Assembly (NCBI GenBank): GCA_014607495.2
Contig: CP053172.1
Coordinates: 6,338,888 to 6,402,887 of the forward strand
Reading direction: 5' to 3'
DNA from: Carposina sasakii
Lineage: Eukaryota > Arthropoda > Insecta > Lepidoptera > Carposinidae
Length of the DNA: 64,000 nt
Shown: positions 43,953 through 57,528 of the stretch, piece by piece
Position numbering within the stretch: the first letter of the stretch is position 1
How the letters are laid out: every line of letters begins with the position of its first letter
Notes under the pieces: generated by a model
The model's database searches: none
What the model saw: only the letters and a program-made list of their open reading frames with translations
Told to the model about the DNA's origin: nothing
Program-made: the position numbers and the translations under genes

Positions 43953-46900
43953 ATGTATCAAATTCTCGGAAAACGACATGCGAGGCGTCTACGCAGGTTA
44001 ACGCAGTCTATCGCAGACAAACCCGTGATGCCTCCACGCAAACTCCATCAGCCTACGAACAGGGTAACCAGCCCCAAACTCTTGGCTGTCGCACTACTAC
44101 TAAATTCACCGAATCTTCCGCATACACTGAATCTAAGCTTAAATCTAAATCGAAACCTAAATCTAAATCAAAGTCCAAATCTTATTACAAATCTAAGTCT
44201 AAACAAAATTCTGAACCAAAACTCGTACAGATGTCATTTCTCAACGTCCCTCCTGAAGAATTATTGTACTGTAAATTTCATATTGATGGTCAGCCTGTAA
44301 CGCTATTAATTGATACAGGAGCTCCTATTTCCGTACTTTGCAAGGATAAAATAGGCAGTAATCCGTTAGATATATCGAATATCGTGTCAATTGTAGGCGT
44401 TTCTGGTAAAGAAAATCCAATTAGAAGTCATGGTACAGCAGAACTATCACTTGACGATTTCCAAAAACATACCTTCCATATAGCAGACTTGCATATTGAA
44501 GCCGATGGTATTCTTGGTCTAGACTTTATGTCTAAGTCAGGTGTCAGTATTTACCTCGCCTCGAAAACGATGCGCATTGCTACTAGGCACTATAGACTTT
44601 TTCACTTTGGAGACGAATATAAAATGAAGGATGATAGTAAGCATTTTGTAGGGCAACGTTCAGAAACAGTTATTACTTGCTTCACTAGAGATATTGAGTC
44701 AGGCCAAGCACTGGTAGAAAAACAAACGATAGAAAACGGTATCGTAATTCCACACGCTCTAGTAAGTATAATCAATCACACTTTCGTGACCACTTGTGTT
44801 AATACAACCAACGAAAACAAAGTTATTTCAATTCCTGAAATTCATGTAAGCAGGTTTGAGGAACAGTCAGTTAAAGACGAAGTACACAAGATACATTCTG
44901 TGGCTACAACATTGACCGACAGACGAGATCAGGTCTACAAATTAACTCGGCGAGAGCACTTGAATGAAGAGGAAAATAATTCTTTACATAAAATTATCAG
45001 TCAGTTTAGTGATATATTTTATTTAGAAGGGGACCCTCTTACGTTCACAAGCCACTCTAAACATAAAATTCAGACCACTTCTGAAACTCCAATTCACTCC
45101 AAAACTTACAGACTCCCTCATGTGCATGAGCAAGAAGTAAAATCCCAGGTTCAAAAGCTCTTAGATCAAAATATAATTAGACCTAGTATTTCACCCTGGA
45201 CAAGTCCCATATGGATTGTCCCTAAGAAGTTAGATGCCTCTGGCAAACGTAAATGGCGCATGGTAGTTGATTATAGGAAACTGAACGAAGTCACTATCGG
45301 CGATAGCTATCCACTGCCAAATATAAACGATATTCTAGATAAGTTAGGACATTCTAAGTATTTTAGTACGTTAGATTTGGCTTCAGGTTTTCATCAAATT
45401 GAAGTAGATCCAAAAGATATTTCTAAAACCGCATTCAACACTCCATTTGGCCACTACGAATTTCTCAGGATGCCATTTGGCCTCAAAAATGCTCCAGCGA
45501 CATTTCAACGCACCATGGACAGCATTCTTTATGGGCTACAAGGCGAAAGATGCTTTGTTTATTTAGACGACATTGTAGTCTTTGCTTCTAGCATTGAAGA
45601 ACATGAACAGAAGCTCGCTGAAGTCTTCAAACGTCTGAAACAATACGGTCTGAAAATCCAGCCTGATAAATGTGAGTTCATGCGAAAAGAGGTTGCTTAC
45701 TTAGGACATATTATAACTTCCGACGGTGTCAAACCAAATCCCGACAAAGTTAAGGCTGTATTAGATTTTCCAACTCCGAATTCGTGCAAAGACATTAAGT
45801 CCTTTCTAGGCCTGGCAGGCTATTATCGCCGCTTTATTCCAAATTTCAGTAAAATAACAAAGCCTATGACGAGCCTATTGAAAAAAGACATTCATTTCAT
45901 ATGGGGCGCCGAGCAGCAAGACGCTTTTGACTCTTGTAAGAATATTCTCACAAAAGCTCCAATATTACAATACCCTGATTTTAGTAAGGAGTTTATTCTC
46001 ACTACAGATGCTTCAATTCACGCGATAGGCGCGATTCTTTCGCAAGGCGAGATAGGTTCAGATCTTCCAATTGGATACGCTTCCCGTACATTGAATCAAG
46101 CAGAATCCAACTATTCTACAATAGAGCGCGAGTTACTTGCAATAGTATGGGCAGTAAAACATTTCCGCCCTTATCTATTCGGCCGGAAATTCAAGATAGT
46201 TACTGATCATAAACCTCTCACATGGTTGTTTTCAGTGAAAGATCCAGGTAGTCGCCTTGTTCGATGGAGGTTAAGGCTCGAAGAGTTTGACTACGAAATA
46301 GTGTACAAAACAGGGAAAACTAATACGAATGCCGACGCACTTTCTCGCCCTCCTGTAATTAATACTGCAACAGTCGAAATAAACGACAACTCGGATTCAG
46401 AAAATGAGTATCTACAACTTAATTATGAACATTTTCTCCAAACTCCTTTGGAAGGATTTAACACTCCGAATCTTAAAATTTCAGTCGATAACCTATTAGA
46501 CTATCGTCACAAAAATATTCTGATTCCCACTTCAGCACAGTTTTCAGATAAGAACGACATGTTTCACGAAGCGATTAGCACTTGTTCACAAGTTGAACCA
46601 TATATTGAGAAACCCAAATCACTTTACCAGACAGATTTATTAGTTTCAGATAAAAAACAAAACATAATTTTTGGTATCACTCGACCCACTCACTTTGACC
46701 CGTGGGATTCAGAAAGTTATTTCAAGATCCTCTTATCCTGTTTACACAACTTTAAGCTTACATCACTTTGTGTCCCTGAACTCAAAAACGATATCACTTG
46801 TAAGATGGTAGGAAACCAGCAAGCGCTAATAACGGCATACTTAGCAGATGCGTACGAGTGTGAAATTACAATCTGTCAGAGTAAAGTCAAGTATCCTTGT

Positions 46901-47974
46901 CGAGATGAAATCCCAAACATTTTGAAAACATTTCACGACGAACCTCTTTCAGGACATAGGGGAATAGTAGAAACTACACGTAAAATCCGTGAAAATTATT
47001 TTTGGAAGGGCATGTCAGATGAAATTAAAACCTATGTTGAAAACTGTCTAATATGCCAACGGAATAAGATTCAAAGAAAAACTTATAAGGCACCGATGGT
47101 CGTTACATCTATGTCTATAGAGCCTTTTGAGCGTGTAACTATTGACTTAGTGTCATATTCCGACATCACAGGTGATTCTAATAAGTATGTTCTTACTTTA
47201 CAAGATGATCTTACTAGATTCGTGCAGGCTTACCCCATTCCAGATAAACAAGCAATCACGGTAGCCAAGTCTCTAATGATTTTCTGTCAACACTTTGGTA
47301 TACCTAAACGTTTTCATTCCGACCAAGGCGGTGAATTTGTGAACAGCGTCATTAAGCAACTCATGAAACTTCTAGGGACTAAACATACTTTCAGTACAGC
47401 TTATCATCCTGAAACAAACGGTTCCTTAGAACGATTCCACGCTGTTCTTCGCGATCACGTCAGAATGTATCACCAGCGAAACAAAAGCAACTGGGATCAA
47501 ATTATTCCGGTTGCAATCATGTGTCATAATACCTCTTTGAATCAGAGTACAGGTTATACGCCTCATGAACTTTTATTCGGTTACAAACCCCGTCTTCTCT
47601 ATGCAGCTAAAGACAGTAGCGAAGACTATACCACTCACGATTATTTACGCGACCTAAATGAAAGACTGAAAATTGCTCGCGAAATTGCATCTAACAATGT
47701 AAAGTCAATGAAGGAAAAGGCTAAGGAACGTTATGACCAACAAATAAAAAATATCGCCGATTTTAGTGTAGGAGATAAAGTAATGATGCGTATTCCAAAC
47801 CCGAATAATTTAGACAGTAAATGGGAAGGTCCTTACGACATAATTAGGAAAGGTTTTAACGAAAACTATATGATTAAGAAAGGTGCGAAAACTCAATTGG
47901 TGCATGGAAATCGCTTACGTCCATTGCACGCAACATCATACGAGTATGATGCCCTTCAATCTGTAAATAATTAA
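43821..47974 (+). CDS. pol: Pol of the Gypsy element (protease, RT, RNase H, integrase)
   Basis: The frame is -1 relative to gag and open upstream of its first ATG (44231), so translation probably comes by frameshift at 43814-43820. Counting from 44231: aspartic protease LIDTGAPIS near residue 26; RT with FSTLDLASGFHQ and the catalytic YLDD near 442; RNase H with TTDASIHAIGAIL near 590; integrase zinc finger H-x-H-x-C-x2-C (GHRG to ENCLICQRNK) near 905-950; integrase core D (TIDLVSYSD, about 971), D (FHSDQGGEF, about 1028) and E (HPETNGSLERFH, about 1068). A GPY-like motif (WEGPYDII) is near the C-terminus. No stop or frameshift interrupts it, so the element may be competent for transposition. 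A long insertion between RNase H and integrase (about residues 715-890) has no motif I recognise. Confidence 0.94.
43825..43863 (+). promoter_or_regulatory. Frameshift-stimulating hairpin
   Basis: AAGCGG plus CCATCGAA pairs with TTCGATGG plus CCGCTT across the loop ATGGGCGA. That is 14 base pairs with a three-A bulge on the 3' side. The spacing from the heptamer is 4 nt (6 nt if the outer A-U pairs open), close to the optimum for -1 frameshift stimulators. Confidence 0.8.
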
Positions 47975-49293
47975 GAAAAATAAACAATTAAAATAAGTTA
48001 GGTTATTCAGTTACTAGCCATCTTAGGTTTAATTATTATTTATATTAGAATTATGTATATTAATTCCTAGTAATAAAATTTTGTCTAAATCGATCTTAGT
48101 GTGAATATGCATATATCTTCCGGGATACCTTCGCTGACACTATCTCTAATCAACCTCTATCAAATAATAATATGTCTAAATTACAAGTATTCGATACTTA
48201 TAAGCAAAATCCATAATATTATAGTTTTGTTAGCTCTATTGTTACGTTTCTTTTATATAGTATGCTATCAAATATATACACTTAAGCTATTAATAAGGTA
48301 TTACAAAAGCGTAGGAATAATTAAAACGTTTATAGACAATTTGTAACATTTCAGGTGCGCCGCAACCGTGGTTGCCGGTGAACTAGCTCTTTCATTAAGT
48401 TAAACTTGCTTCTTATAACTCTAAATCTAGATCCAAACGAGAAGTTTCGATAGCCTAGGCTCTGTCTTGAATTAGCTCGTTGGTTGGTAAATAGAATAAA
48501 ATTCAAATACTTAAATTCAATGAATATTTTAGATTATATTTTCATATTTCTATTAAAAAAATTTAGAATCGGTGGGGCTCTCGAACCCGAACTAGATGAT
48601 ATTCTAAGCTCTATTCTCTTGATCAAATTAGGGTCTGCTCACCCTTCAATAATTAAAATTGAAAGATTATTTCAAGACTCCTCCTTTCATCCAGTCATAT
48701 GCGCACTGATATTTTAGTCCTCCTAGTCCCCCATGTCTAACATACACAAAATATTAGATCCTGCTACTCTATCTTCTTATATCTATATGAACAGGCTACC
48801 TACTCACTAGGCTAGGTACTTAATTTCCCCTTGGTCAAGAATGATAAAAACACCTTATTCCGACTGTACTCAATCTCAATACCTCATCCCAAATCCGCCC
48901 TTTACTCCACTATTCTCCCTGAGCATACGTATTTGGCCACAAATTCCACAAGGCAGATCTTCATCGTCACGACGAGCTGTAAGAACATCGACACACAACG
49001 CTGGGTCTGCAGTCTGCCTGTCTACAATTTCCAAGCACGACCAACCTACGAGATGAATCCTGCGTTGCTACAACCTTTCCTGCGCAAAGAAATACTTTCC
49101 TGAAAAAAAAAGGATAATCAAGACGGAATTGCCAACCAACCAAGAAGCACATCATCGAGACACATCCATCGAAGCTATATAGCGATTCCTATGTCCACCG
49201 TCACCGAGGACGAGTCTGACGACGACGACATTGCAGCCGTAGTCGCCCGCGCCGCTTCCCCACAAACATTGGGCGCCGCCCAATCTTTGTTCT
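47975..49293 (+). other. 3' internal region of the Gypsy element without recognisable gene
   Basis: About 1.3 kb separates pol from the polypurine tract. Only short open frames (81, 77 and 90 codons) occur. None shows an envelope signal peptide, furin-like site and membrane anchor in order. The region may be 3' UTR or an eroded extra gene. A short acidic stretch near 49200 (EDESDDDD-like) is the only protein-like feature. Confidence 0.6.
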
Positions 49294-49304
49294 AAGGGGG
49301 GAGG
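49294..49304 (+). promoter_or_regulatory. Polypurine tract
   Basis: AAGGGGGGAGG ends exactly at the first base of the 3' LTR, the expected place for plus-strand priming. Confidence 0.9.
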
Positions 49305-49711
49305 TGTTACGTGTTAGACACGTGTGCTCCAGCATGACTAACGACGGTATGGCACCACGCCGCGCCTAAAGATAAAGCTTTACAAATTATTGTTTATTGA
49401 AATACCGGACACATGTTCCTGACACGACCAAAGACACAATACGCCACGAAGAACACAAAGTCACACCGTGCCAAGGAAAGATTTATTAGTGAATGAATAG
49501 TTTTAAAATAGTTTTAGCATAAAATAGTTTTGTTCCCAGAATCCTTTCCAACCCACCCTTCTCTCTCATGTATAAATAATCCCGGCACCCATTCAACAAC
49601 ACAGTTCCATACCAACTTCGATTCCAAATCCAACTCCTAAAATCTTGTAAAAATAATATTAAATTAAAAGTATTAATAATTCAAAGTGTTTTCGCTACTC
49701 ATCACATAAAA
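49305..49711 (+). repeat. 3' LTR
   Basis: 407 bp, collinear with the 5' LTR and differing by one base in my reading. It is followed directly by CCTCTCC, whose CCTC repeats the four bases before the 5' LTR. Confidence 0.95.
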
Positions 49712-50484
49712 CCTCTCCTATTGGGCAAAGGTGACATGACATGACCCAAGTTATTTATAAACAAATCAAGCTGCCATATAGTAGGTAGGATAAAGATTAA
49801 ATGACATACCTTCAAATCCTTGCCCAAGCACTAAAATTAGATTACATAACGACAACAATAAGATTTTGCACATTTTTAAAGCATTCACTAATTAAAAATT
49901 ACACTAATAACATATTTTTTGACAGAGAATTTAATTTTGTCTCGAAACAAAAACACATCACCAAACTTAAGTCACAGATAACTGTAAAAAGCAATGCTAA
50001 ATACCTATCTACTTTTTACACTTTATTTTAAATTAAATTCTGTTGTTTTGTTACCGACTATATTGGAAAACAACATTACAATAAACTAAATGACTACCCA
50101 CTTAGTTGTCCGACAAGTATAGCTACAAACTTAATTTTAAGTTGGGAAAAATATAAACTTGTACTTACACAAAGTAATTTAAATTCTTTAGCTTTGCTTG
50201 AATCGATAGCAGCGCCGTTTCAACAGCACAAGTAAGTTTGTAACATTAGCAAGCTGCAAGCATCATCTTTATTACTAAGTTAGATGGCGGAAAAACGAAA
50301 CTTTTAAACTACTGGCATAAAGAAGATTGAGAAATAGACAGTAGCGATACATTTAAATGCCACGGTAATTATGACAAATCAGTGTTTTGTGGTACAAATG
50401 ACGTGTATTTTTTGCCAAACATAGCCGGTTTTTTTCGTATAAATACGTGTAGTAAATTACAAACTTGATACTACCTGTACTATA

Positions 50485-50855
50485 CAGGATGATTTTTGGT
50501 CGTCAACGTTCCCGAAAACTACGGAATCTCCTCATCATCACGATCATTTTTCTCCATGGAAGCATACCTGGGAAGTGTCTGGTTTCCAAAATATTAGGGT
50601 CCAAAGTTGAGTAAATAGACTGCGTTTTTCTGCATAAATGCACATAGACGCGCGTAGCAGGATTTTTTCACGAAAAATGATTAATATCTGTCTAACATAA
50701 ACACTAGACACTATAAATTTCGCACGATCAAGGAATTTTAATTTAAAAAAAAAAAAAAAAAAATTTTTCCCAGCATTTTTTTTGGCATAAACTTACTTTA
50801 TTTCATGTATAGAATACGTACCCTTCGTTAAAGGTGGCCACAAAAAAACATCCTG
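50485..50855. mobile_element. MITE family A, copy 8
   Basis: CAGGATG to CATCCTG flanked by TA, about 800 bp right of the Gypsy element. Confidence 0.75.
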
Positions 50856-51333
50856 TAGAGGAATAAGTGCCTACCTAATTAGCTTGTTAGTGAGATCCTT
50901 TTTAAGAAACTACATTACTTACTGAAATAAAAACAACAAGAGATTTTTTGTGTCGTCGGTTTCATAGATAACTCCCTATGCCTGATATCAGAAGTACATA
51001 ACATATTTTTTGTATGCAGTAACATAGATAATGTAATCACGCACATAGCAACTAGCGCCATCATCCTTAGTAACTATCTGCCCAAGTAGCATGACCTGCG
51101 AAACACGATATGATAAACTATTTATCGACATTTAGCCTGTAAAAAGACGATAAATATAGCCGTCATGTTGAATTTTGTATAGAGGCGATACGATATCCAC
51201 GATGCGGGGTCATGCTATGGGGGCTGGTGAAACGCACTTTAAGATCCATTTAGCCACTTTTTTTATTGAGAGGTGAAATTATTTTCGAATTTCATAGGTA
51301 AGTAGTACCTATTTTTAAGGTAATTTAGTGGAT

Positions 51334-51367
<34 letters not shown>

Positions 51368-51590
51368 CATTTCACAACACATTGACCTAGTCCCACACTA
51401 AGATCCCTAAGGTCTTGTGTCGTGGGTACTAAACAACGGTATATAAATACATAGATAAGTATATAAACATCCATGACTCGGAAACAAACATCGATATTCA
51501 TCATATCAATGTCTGCACCTACCAGGATTCGAACCCAGGACCTATGGCGTCGCAGGCAGGGTCACTACCAACTACACCAATCGGTCGTTT
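51334..51590 (-). mobile_element. tRNA-derived SINE copy with long A-tail (T-run on plus)
   Basis: A run of about 30 T is the tail; box B (GGATTCGAACC on the plus strand) lies at about 51534. Confidence 0.75.
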
Positions 51591-52718
51591 TAATTGTAAC
51601 CGCCACATATTATGTACCGTGCAATATTGTTATTAAGTAGATGTGAGTTTTTCCTTAAGGCGGTGTGATCAGACAAAAGAGGCATTTTAGAATCGATTTT
51701 TTAAATACTTGTCCGATTACCACAGCCCTAATTTTTTTATATGTTATTATTTAAATCTTTATCTAGTTTGTGGCCAACGTGGAAACTCAATTACTTAAAA
51801 AATTCTCGATAGAATTTCGATTTGAAAATTACCTTTTTTACGATTTTATAAGCGAAATATCTTGAAAACTACTGTGAATATAAACACGAAACCTGCATAG
51901 TTGTATAGCGCTTTATCAGATCTAGTTTATGGCCAAAGTACATTTTTTGTAAATTTTGTAGATAATTAACAATTAATAAAAAACACATCTACAACTACGC
52001 TGTGTTCTAATCCTTGCACTGGCCAGTCTCGCTCGGAACATTCAGTACCGCCGTGACCACTGTCAACGCCGGTCCTGTGCTTGTTTTTTCGCGCGCAAAT
52101 ACATAATATAAAATACTATATTTATTTAGTAAGTAGACTTGGGAAATCGTAGTGTAACAAAAGTTTAAAAAGAGAGACCTTACGTAAAAAAGACTTACGT
52201 AGAAAACGTTAAATACCTACCTACATAGATACTTTATAGTATGTTTTAGATTGTACTAACGCCCGCCCACGGCTTTGCCCGCGTGAGAGTGCCTTACTCC
52301 CGTGCGAAGCCGAGGCGGGTCCCTAGTTACATTATAAACCTTCCTTGTGAATCACTCTATCTATTAAACAAACCGCATCAAAAAAATCCGTTCCCTAGTT
52401 TGAAAGATCTAAGCATACATAGGGACAGACATCAGAAAGCGACTTTGTTTTATAATATGTAGTGATTTCGTATTTAAAAATGATATTCATAAGTAGGTAA
52501 TTATGTTACGTGTCTATTTTACCATTTCTATGACCTAGTATAATTTTATGTATTTACTTAGTTTTTTTTTAGATCCACAAAATCCCGGGAAAAAATCCGG
52601 GATTTTTCCGAACATTTTGTGCAAAAGTTTACGTGTGTTAGTTAGTATAGTCCTCTTTATGACATTAAACTGCAAATAACTTAGTATTAATAGCAAATAT
52701 AACAAGTAGCAGTATATA

Positions 52719-52983
52719 CAGGGTGTAACAAAAAGGGTATGGTAAGCGAAATACTATAAAAACAACCCACTGTAGATAACATATCCCGAAATTTTTAGAC
52801 TAGAAATCGCATGTTTATTTTTCAAGATTGTATGTTCATAATATTCCCGAGTGGGTTAGGTGTTCTCCATACTATCTGGACAAATAAATATGTGATTTTT
52901 AGTCTCAAATTTTGGTGATAGGTTCTTTATAGTGGGTTATATTCATAGCTTTTCGGTTAACATACCCCTTTTGTTACACCCTG
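52719..52983. mobile_element. Palindromic MITE family C, copy 2
   Basis: Same foldback structure and ends as the copy at 17383, more diverged. Flanked by TA. A one-arm fragment also lies at about 24383-24500. Confidence 0.75.
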
Positions 52984-55900
52984 TATATACACTACTTTGG
53001 GGGATAATGGGCGTGACTATTATGTATATAGGTATATGTATATGATTTCAAATTGTTTCGAACATAAATCCCTAAGTTGCCCGCGAATCCCTAGCTGTCT
53101 CGCGACTTCGTCCGCGTGAAATAGTGACTTTCGGCAGCATTTTAATTTTTTTTAGGCTAATTATTTTGCAAGTAAAACACATGTACATTAAAAAAAGTTA
53201 TTAAGCTTATTTGAGTACATTTTTATATGCGACGTTTTTAGTACGATTTTTAAAAGAGCTGTTTGTTGCATATTGTCCTGCTTGATAATCATTATGAAGT
53301 TGTACTCGCATATTTGTAGTGAGACAAAACTTTTAAAAATGACGTAAATTCCATACAAACATTCATCCCCTATTTCAACCCCTTACATTCCTTTTTTGCA
53401 TATGGCGCGCAGTGCTTGGCAAGTTTCTTACTTAATTGTCTGTATTGTTCTGTTCTATATTTTTATTTTCTGAGCCCTAAGCTTTTTTCCGATGTCATCA
53501 CACAAAATTTTTCACCCCCTATTTTTAGCCCCTTAAGGGTATTCTTTTACAAACTTTGTATGTCGTATTTATTTATATCTAATGAAAAGCCTAAAAGCTT
53601 CTAGCTTAAAAAATGACGTAATTTCCATACAAACTTTCATCCATTATTTCAACACCTTACATCTCTTTTTTGCATTAAAAAGTAGCCTATGTCCTTTCTC
53701 AGGCTCTAGACAATCTCTGTACCAAATTTCATTTAAATCGGTTCAGTAGTTTAGGCGTGATTGCGTAACACACAGACAGACAGAGTTACTTTCGCATTTA
53801 TAATCCGAAGGAAGAATTTGAAGATCATACTTTAATACCACTTTGGGGTAGAAGAGTTATAAATAATTATGTGTATTATTCAGCAACTGCAACCTATAAC
53901 CGATCATAGTTATTTGTTTAGGAGATATTTTTTAATTGCACATCAAATAAATAATCGCCCATCAATTTAATCTCATCTTTTATATTAAATTATATATATA
54001 TTATATATATTAAAGTATATAAAAGCATTAATCAAAGTATAAATACATACATATAATCAAGCCTTTATCCCTTACGGGGTAGGCTGAGTACCAAGGGCCG
54101 ATAGAACCACATGGTGCCACTTCTGACCAATTTTGAGGGTATAGTTGAGATATACAAGTTCGGTTAGTAGTGACAGATGGTCAGCCCATCGCCTACAAAA
54201 ATATCAAGACCCTCTTGTTCCTCTACTGACTTGTACAGTATGCCCTTTATATACTTTATTACAGCAATTAAATTATTTTAGTACAAATAAACTCAATGTT
54301 TTACAAAACAACTACAGCAGATAATTCGAAAATACATAATATCAGACTAACATAAACTGTTTTCCTCGAATGCAAGACAAATTAATACCTTTTGGTACAA
54401 AAATACTACGATCTCATCATAAATACTGACTGCACATCAAATTAACCTTAGCGCACAACTAGTATAAGACGAATGACGTTTTGTCGGTGTAACAGTTCCC
54501 TTTTCATACAATGATAAAAATAATAAGTTAGGTTAGGTTAGAGTATGACAAACAACGCACGAGCCGAGCGAGCGGAACGAGCGTGCCGCGGCAGCTGCCG
54601 GCGAAGTTTCAGAATCGAATTGAGTGTTGATCTCACTCATTATGTTATGTTTTGTTTATTTAATTCGGCCTTAGAAAATGGCTTAAAAACAAAAATTTTA
54701 CCAATAGACGATTAAAAAAAAACCAGTTACGCTCAAAACGTTCAAAAACCTGATCAACCCTAATAGAGAGTCACAAGTGATTCAAAAAACAGCTATGTAT
54801 CACACAATAACCAATAAGCCCATTTAACTAGTCGATATCGCCCGATACAATTGGCGCGGAAAACAAACATTAGGTACGGATAATCAAAATAAAAATGCAT
54901 TTCCTGCGAGTTATAATATTGTCGTGTAACTCAACCCTATAGCACTTGTTCAGCATTCCAGTATTTGCCTGGCTGTCACCTACACCCTGTAATTTTTTTA
55001 ATTATATTTACAATTTACGCAGTAAGCAACCCAGTTACAAAATTGATTATACAGGAAAGAAATTAAAATCCCGGCAATTAATCCCGAATTCAACCAGAAT
55101 ACGGATGGCGACAGAATAAGGACGTCCGCGGCAGATTGCGCTGGTTGCGGGGGGCGCCCCGCAGTTACGTCTACCTCAACCCCCTCAAATACCTAAAATT
55201 CGTCTATTGGAGCGCCTTAAACTTTCAAGTTCACAAACGATGACCTCATAGTGGTCTTTTTTTTAGTATTGAGTTGTTCAAGTTTTTGTTTTATGTTATT
55301 TTAGCAGTGCCATCTAGGGGCTAATAGCTGAACTTAAATTATAGCGCCATCTTACATTCTTTATAAAAACTTTTATAAGTACTGGCAGCTAAGTTGAAAT
55401 CCTATTTAGCGCCATCTTACAGAAAATATGAGAAAGAGTGTACGTTCCTTTACAAGCAAATTAAGCAATAAAGTACCATCAAAGCACAGTTTTAAAATAC
55501 ATTGTCTCAACGTATATAAAATAAAATTACCATTAGTTTTTGCACTTCTATAATCTAACTTATTTACAGCTTTGCTTGTTTTCTTATTGTTTTATTTATA
55601 ACATTCTTTAAGTTTTTGTAGATAATATTATTGCTTAAGAACCAAACGATAGTTAGGTGTCCAACCCGGCTAAATATAAGAGCAATGTTGTACGGTAATA
55701 TCATTAAGCAACCTTGTGACACCTGAATTTGGCTGGTTTCTAGGCCATGACTGTCTGTCAGTGTCAATCAGATCGACACAGCCCCATCATATTAGTACGA
55801 GCTAAAGAATACGGGGGCTGAGTTGTTCAGTCCATTTTTATATAACATCCTTGCATTGATTATTTAGGTTTGTTCTGGCGGTCGGTTTGTTTGTGAATTT

Positions 55901-57528
55901 TTCTGTTTATTTATTCGCTCCAGTAACGTTTAGTAGAGTTTCGGTTTCTCCGTTTAGTGTGTGAGATACTTAACAGTATTCTGATAGTGATTTAACCTAA
56001 GATAGTGACTTTTAATCCATAACCTAGTTTTTGCAAGATACTTAGTGTTTTGTGTTTTTTTGTTATTTGTTTATCCTTTATCATGGTTTGGATGGATGGA
56101 TTTTTTGGAAGGATTGTATTTCTTTTTGTGTAAATTCTTTAAATTTAAATGTATTATTTCTTCATAACAATAATATCCTTGTTTTATTAAATTATTAATA
56201 AAGAAATGGAAAAAATTCCTCACCCGGGTGGGAATTGAACCCACGACCTCTACATTCCGCGTGCCAGCGCTCTCACCACTGATCCACCGGGTCAATTACT
56301 CGGATGACGAATTTTACCATCTCTTTTCTAAATTACATATTGGCAACGTTATTTTTCATCCCGATAGCTATACACTAGCCAATATCCTTGTTTTATTTGA
56401 TAAAATGACCATCGTTACGTGTGTACATATTTCGGATTGGGCATATTTATCGTCAGTTTTGCGGGGGTGAGGTAAGATGGCAATAGTGAGCTTGCCTTTG
56501 ATACTTTTTGTACGCAGTTGCCCTTCTTCTCCGCTAGGAGTAAATGTGTTCTGTGGATCGACAAAATTAACAAAACGTCAGTTTTTGACTGAAATAATTC
56601 GTCATAATTTCCTCGTCGTTCGTTGGAAAATATTATAAAATCACAGCTTTTGTACTAATTAGTCAAGCTGGCATCAAGAAGATTGCTATTTGTGGGCCTC
56701 CACAGCTTTTCCCCAACTCTTGCCTATCGATCCACTTATAGGTTAGACCTGTGATTATTTTCTGTGTTATTCTACAGTTCTAACTAATATCAAAGAAGCT
56801 TTGTTGTTTCTTGTATAATTGGTTATTGTAAGTACTATAAGCAGCAATAATAACTTGGTATTAAAAATTTCAAAATCAATTAAATCTTTCACAAAAAGTG
56901 CCTAGGTATTCCATACATTAGTATTAGATTTATTCAGTTATTTATAATCTAGATCAAATGCTTATATTTAAATCATGAAGCAGTACTTAAATCTGCCAAA
57001 TCACCAAAAGGCAAAATGGTTTTTAAATTATTTTTCATTGATTATGTTGAACTTTGTGTTGTCCTTTGTGGTTACAGCAAAACAGCTGTGCTGTTATATT
57101 TACACTTGCTATTAAATTTGGATAATATTAACAATTCAGTCTATAACTAGGTACTGGAAAAAGTCTACTGGAAAAGGTTTTGCCTATTTATAACTATCAC
57201 TTAATGCTTTGTAAGAATTTTTTTCAATTACTGTTTTTTTAACCATATTTCTTTGTATATACCCCAATAATGCATATTAAAATCTGTCTATCTAGCTACC
57301 TACCCCATTAGGTAACAAGTGTGATTTGTACTTACTTATTATGCTCCTTCTGTACACTACACATGATGCAGTCATTGTCAGCCTATTGCAATCCACTGCT
57401 GGACGTAGGCCTCCCCTCAGTATTGAATCCCCCAGTAGCATGCAGTTCTTCACACTAAACCCTAATAAGCAAAAGATCATTACCTCTAACAAATAATTTA
57501 TAATTAAAGTAACATATTTTCCTTACAG

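Larger units (their letters stand above)
42388..49711 (+). mobile_element. Complete young Ty3/Gypsy LTR retrotransposon
   Basis: The element is 7.3 kb: 5' LTR 42388-42794, primer-binding site, gag, pol, about 1.3 kb without a recognisable gene, polypurine tract, and 3' LTR 49305-49711. The flanking target duplication is CCTC (or ACCTC) on both sides. The two 407-bp LTRs differ by one base in my reading (G near 42433, T near 49350), so insertion is recent. Pol order protease, RT, RNase H, integrase defines Ty3/Gypsy (Metaviridae). No env was seen. It lies between the divergent clip protease and IDE genes, possibly inside the protease's first intron. Confidence 0.95.
49712..57528. other. Intergenic region between the clip protease side and IDE
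   Basis: Besides the MITE, SINE, Helitron-like and LINE-tail copies listed, the stretches 49712-50480, 53000-54040, 54250-54530, 55000-56180 and 56400-57370 hold nothing I can support. The missing protease signal-peptide exon and the IDE promoter or leader exon probably lie here (or under the Gypsy element); a TATATAA near 55839 is too weak to call. Confidence 0.5.

Noticed and set aside
48101..49155. Short frames after pol considered as env
   Set aside because: None has a signal peptide, cleavage site and membrane anchor in order, and none exceeds 90 codons.
55800..56060. Possible IDE promoter and 5' leader exon (TATATAA near 55839)
   Set aside because: No coding leader, clear initiator or phase-compatible donor could be tied to the 57529 exon.
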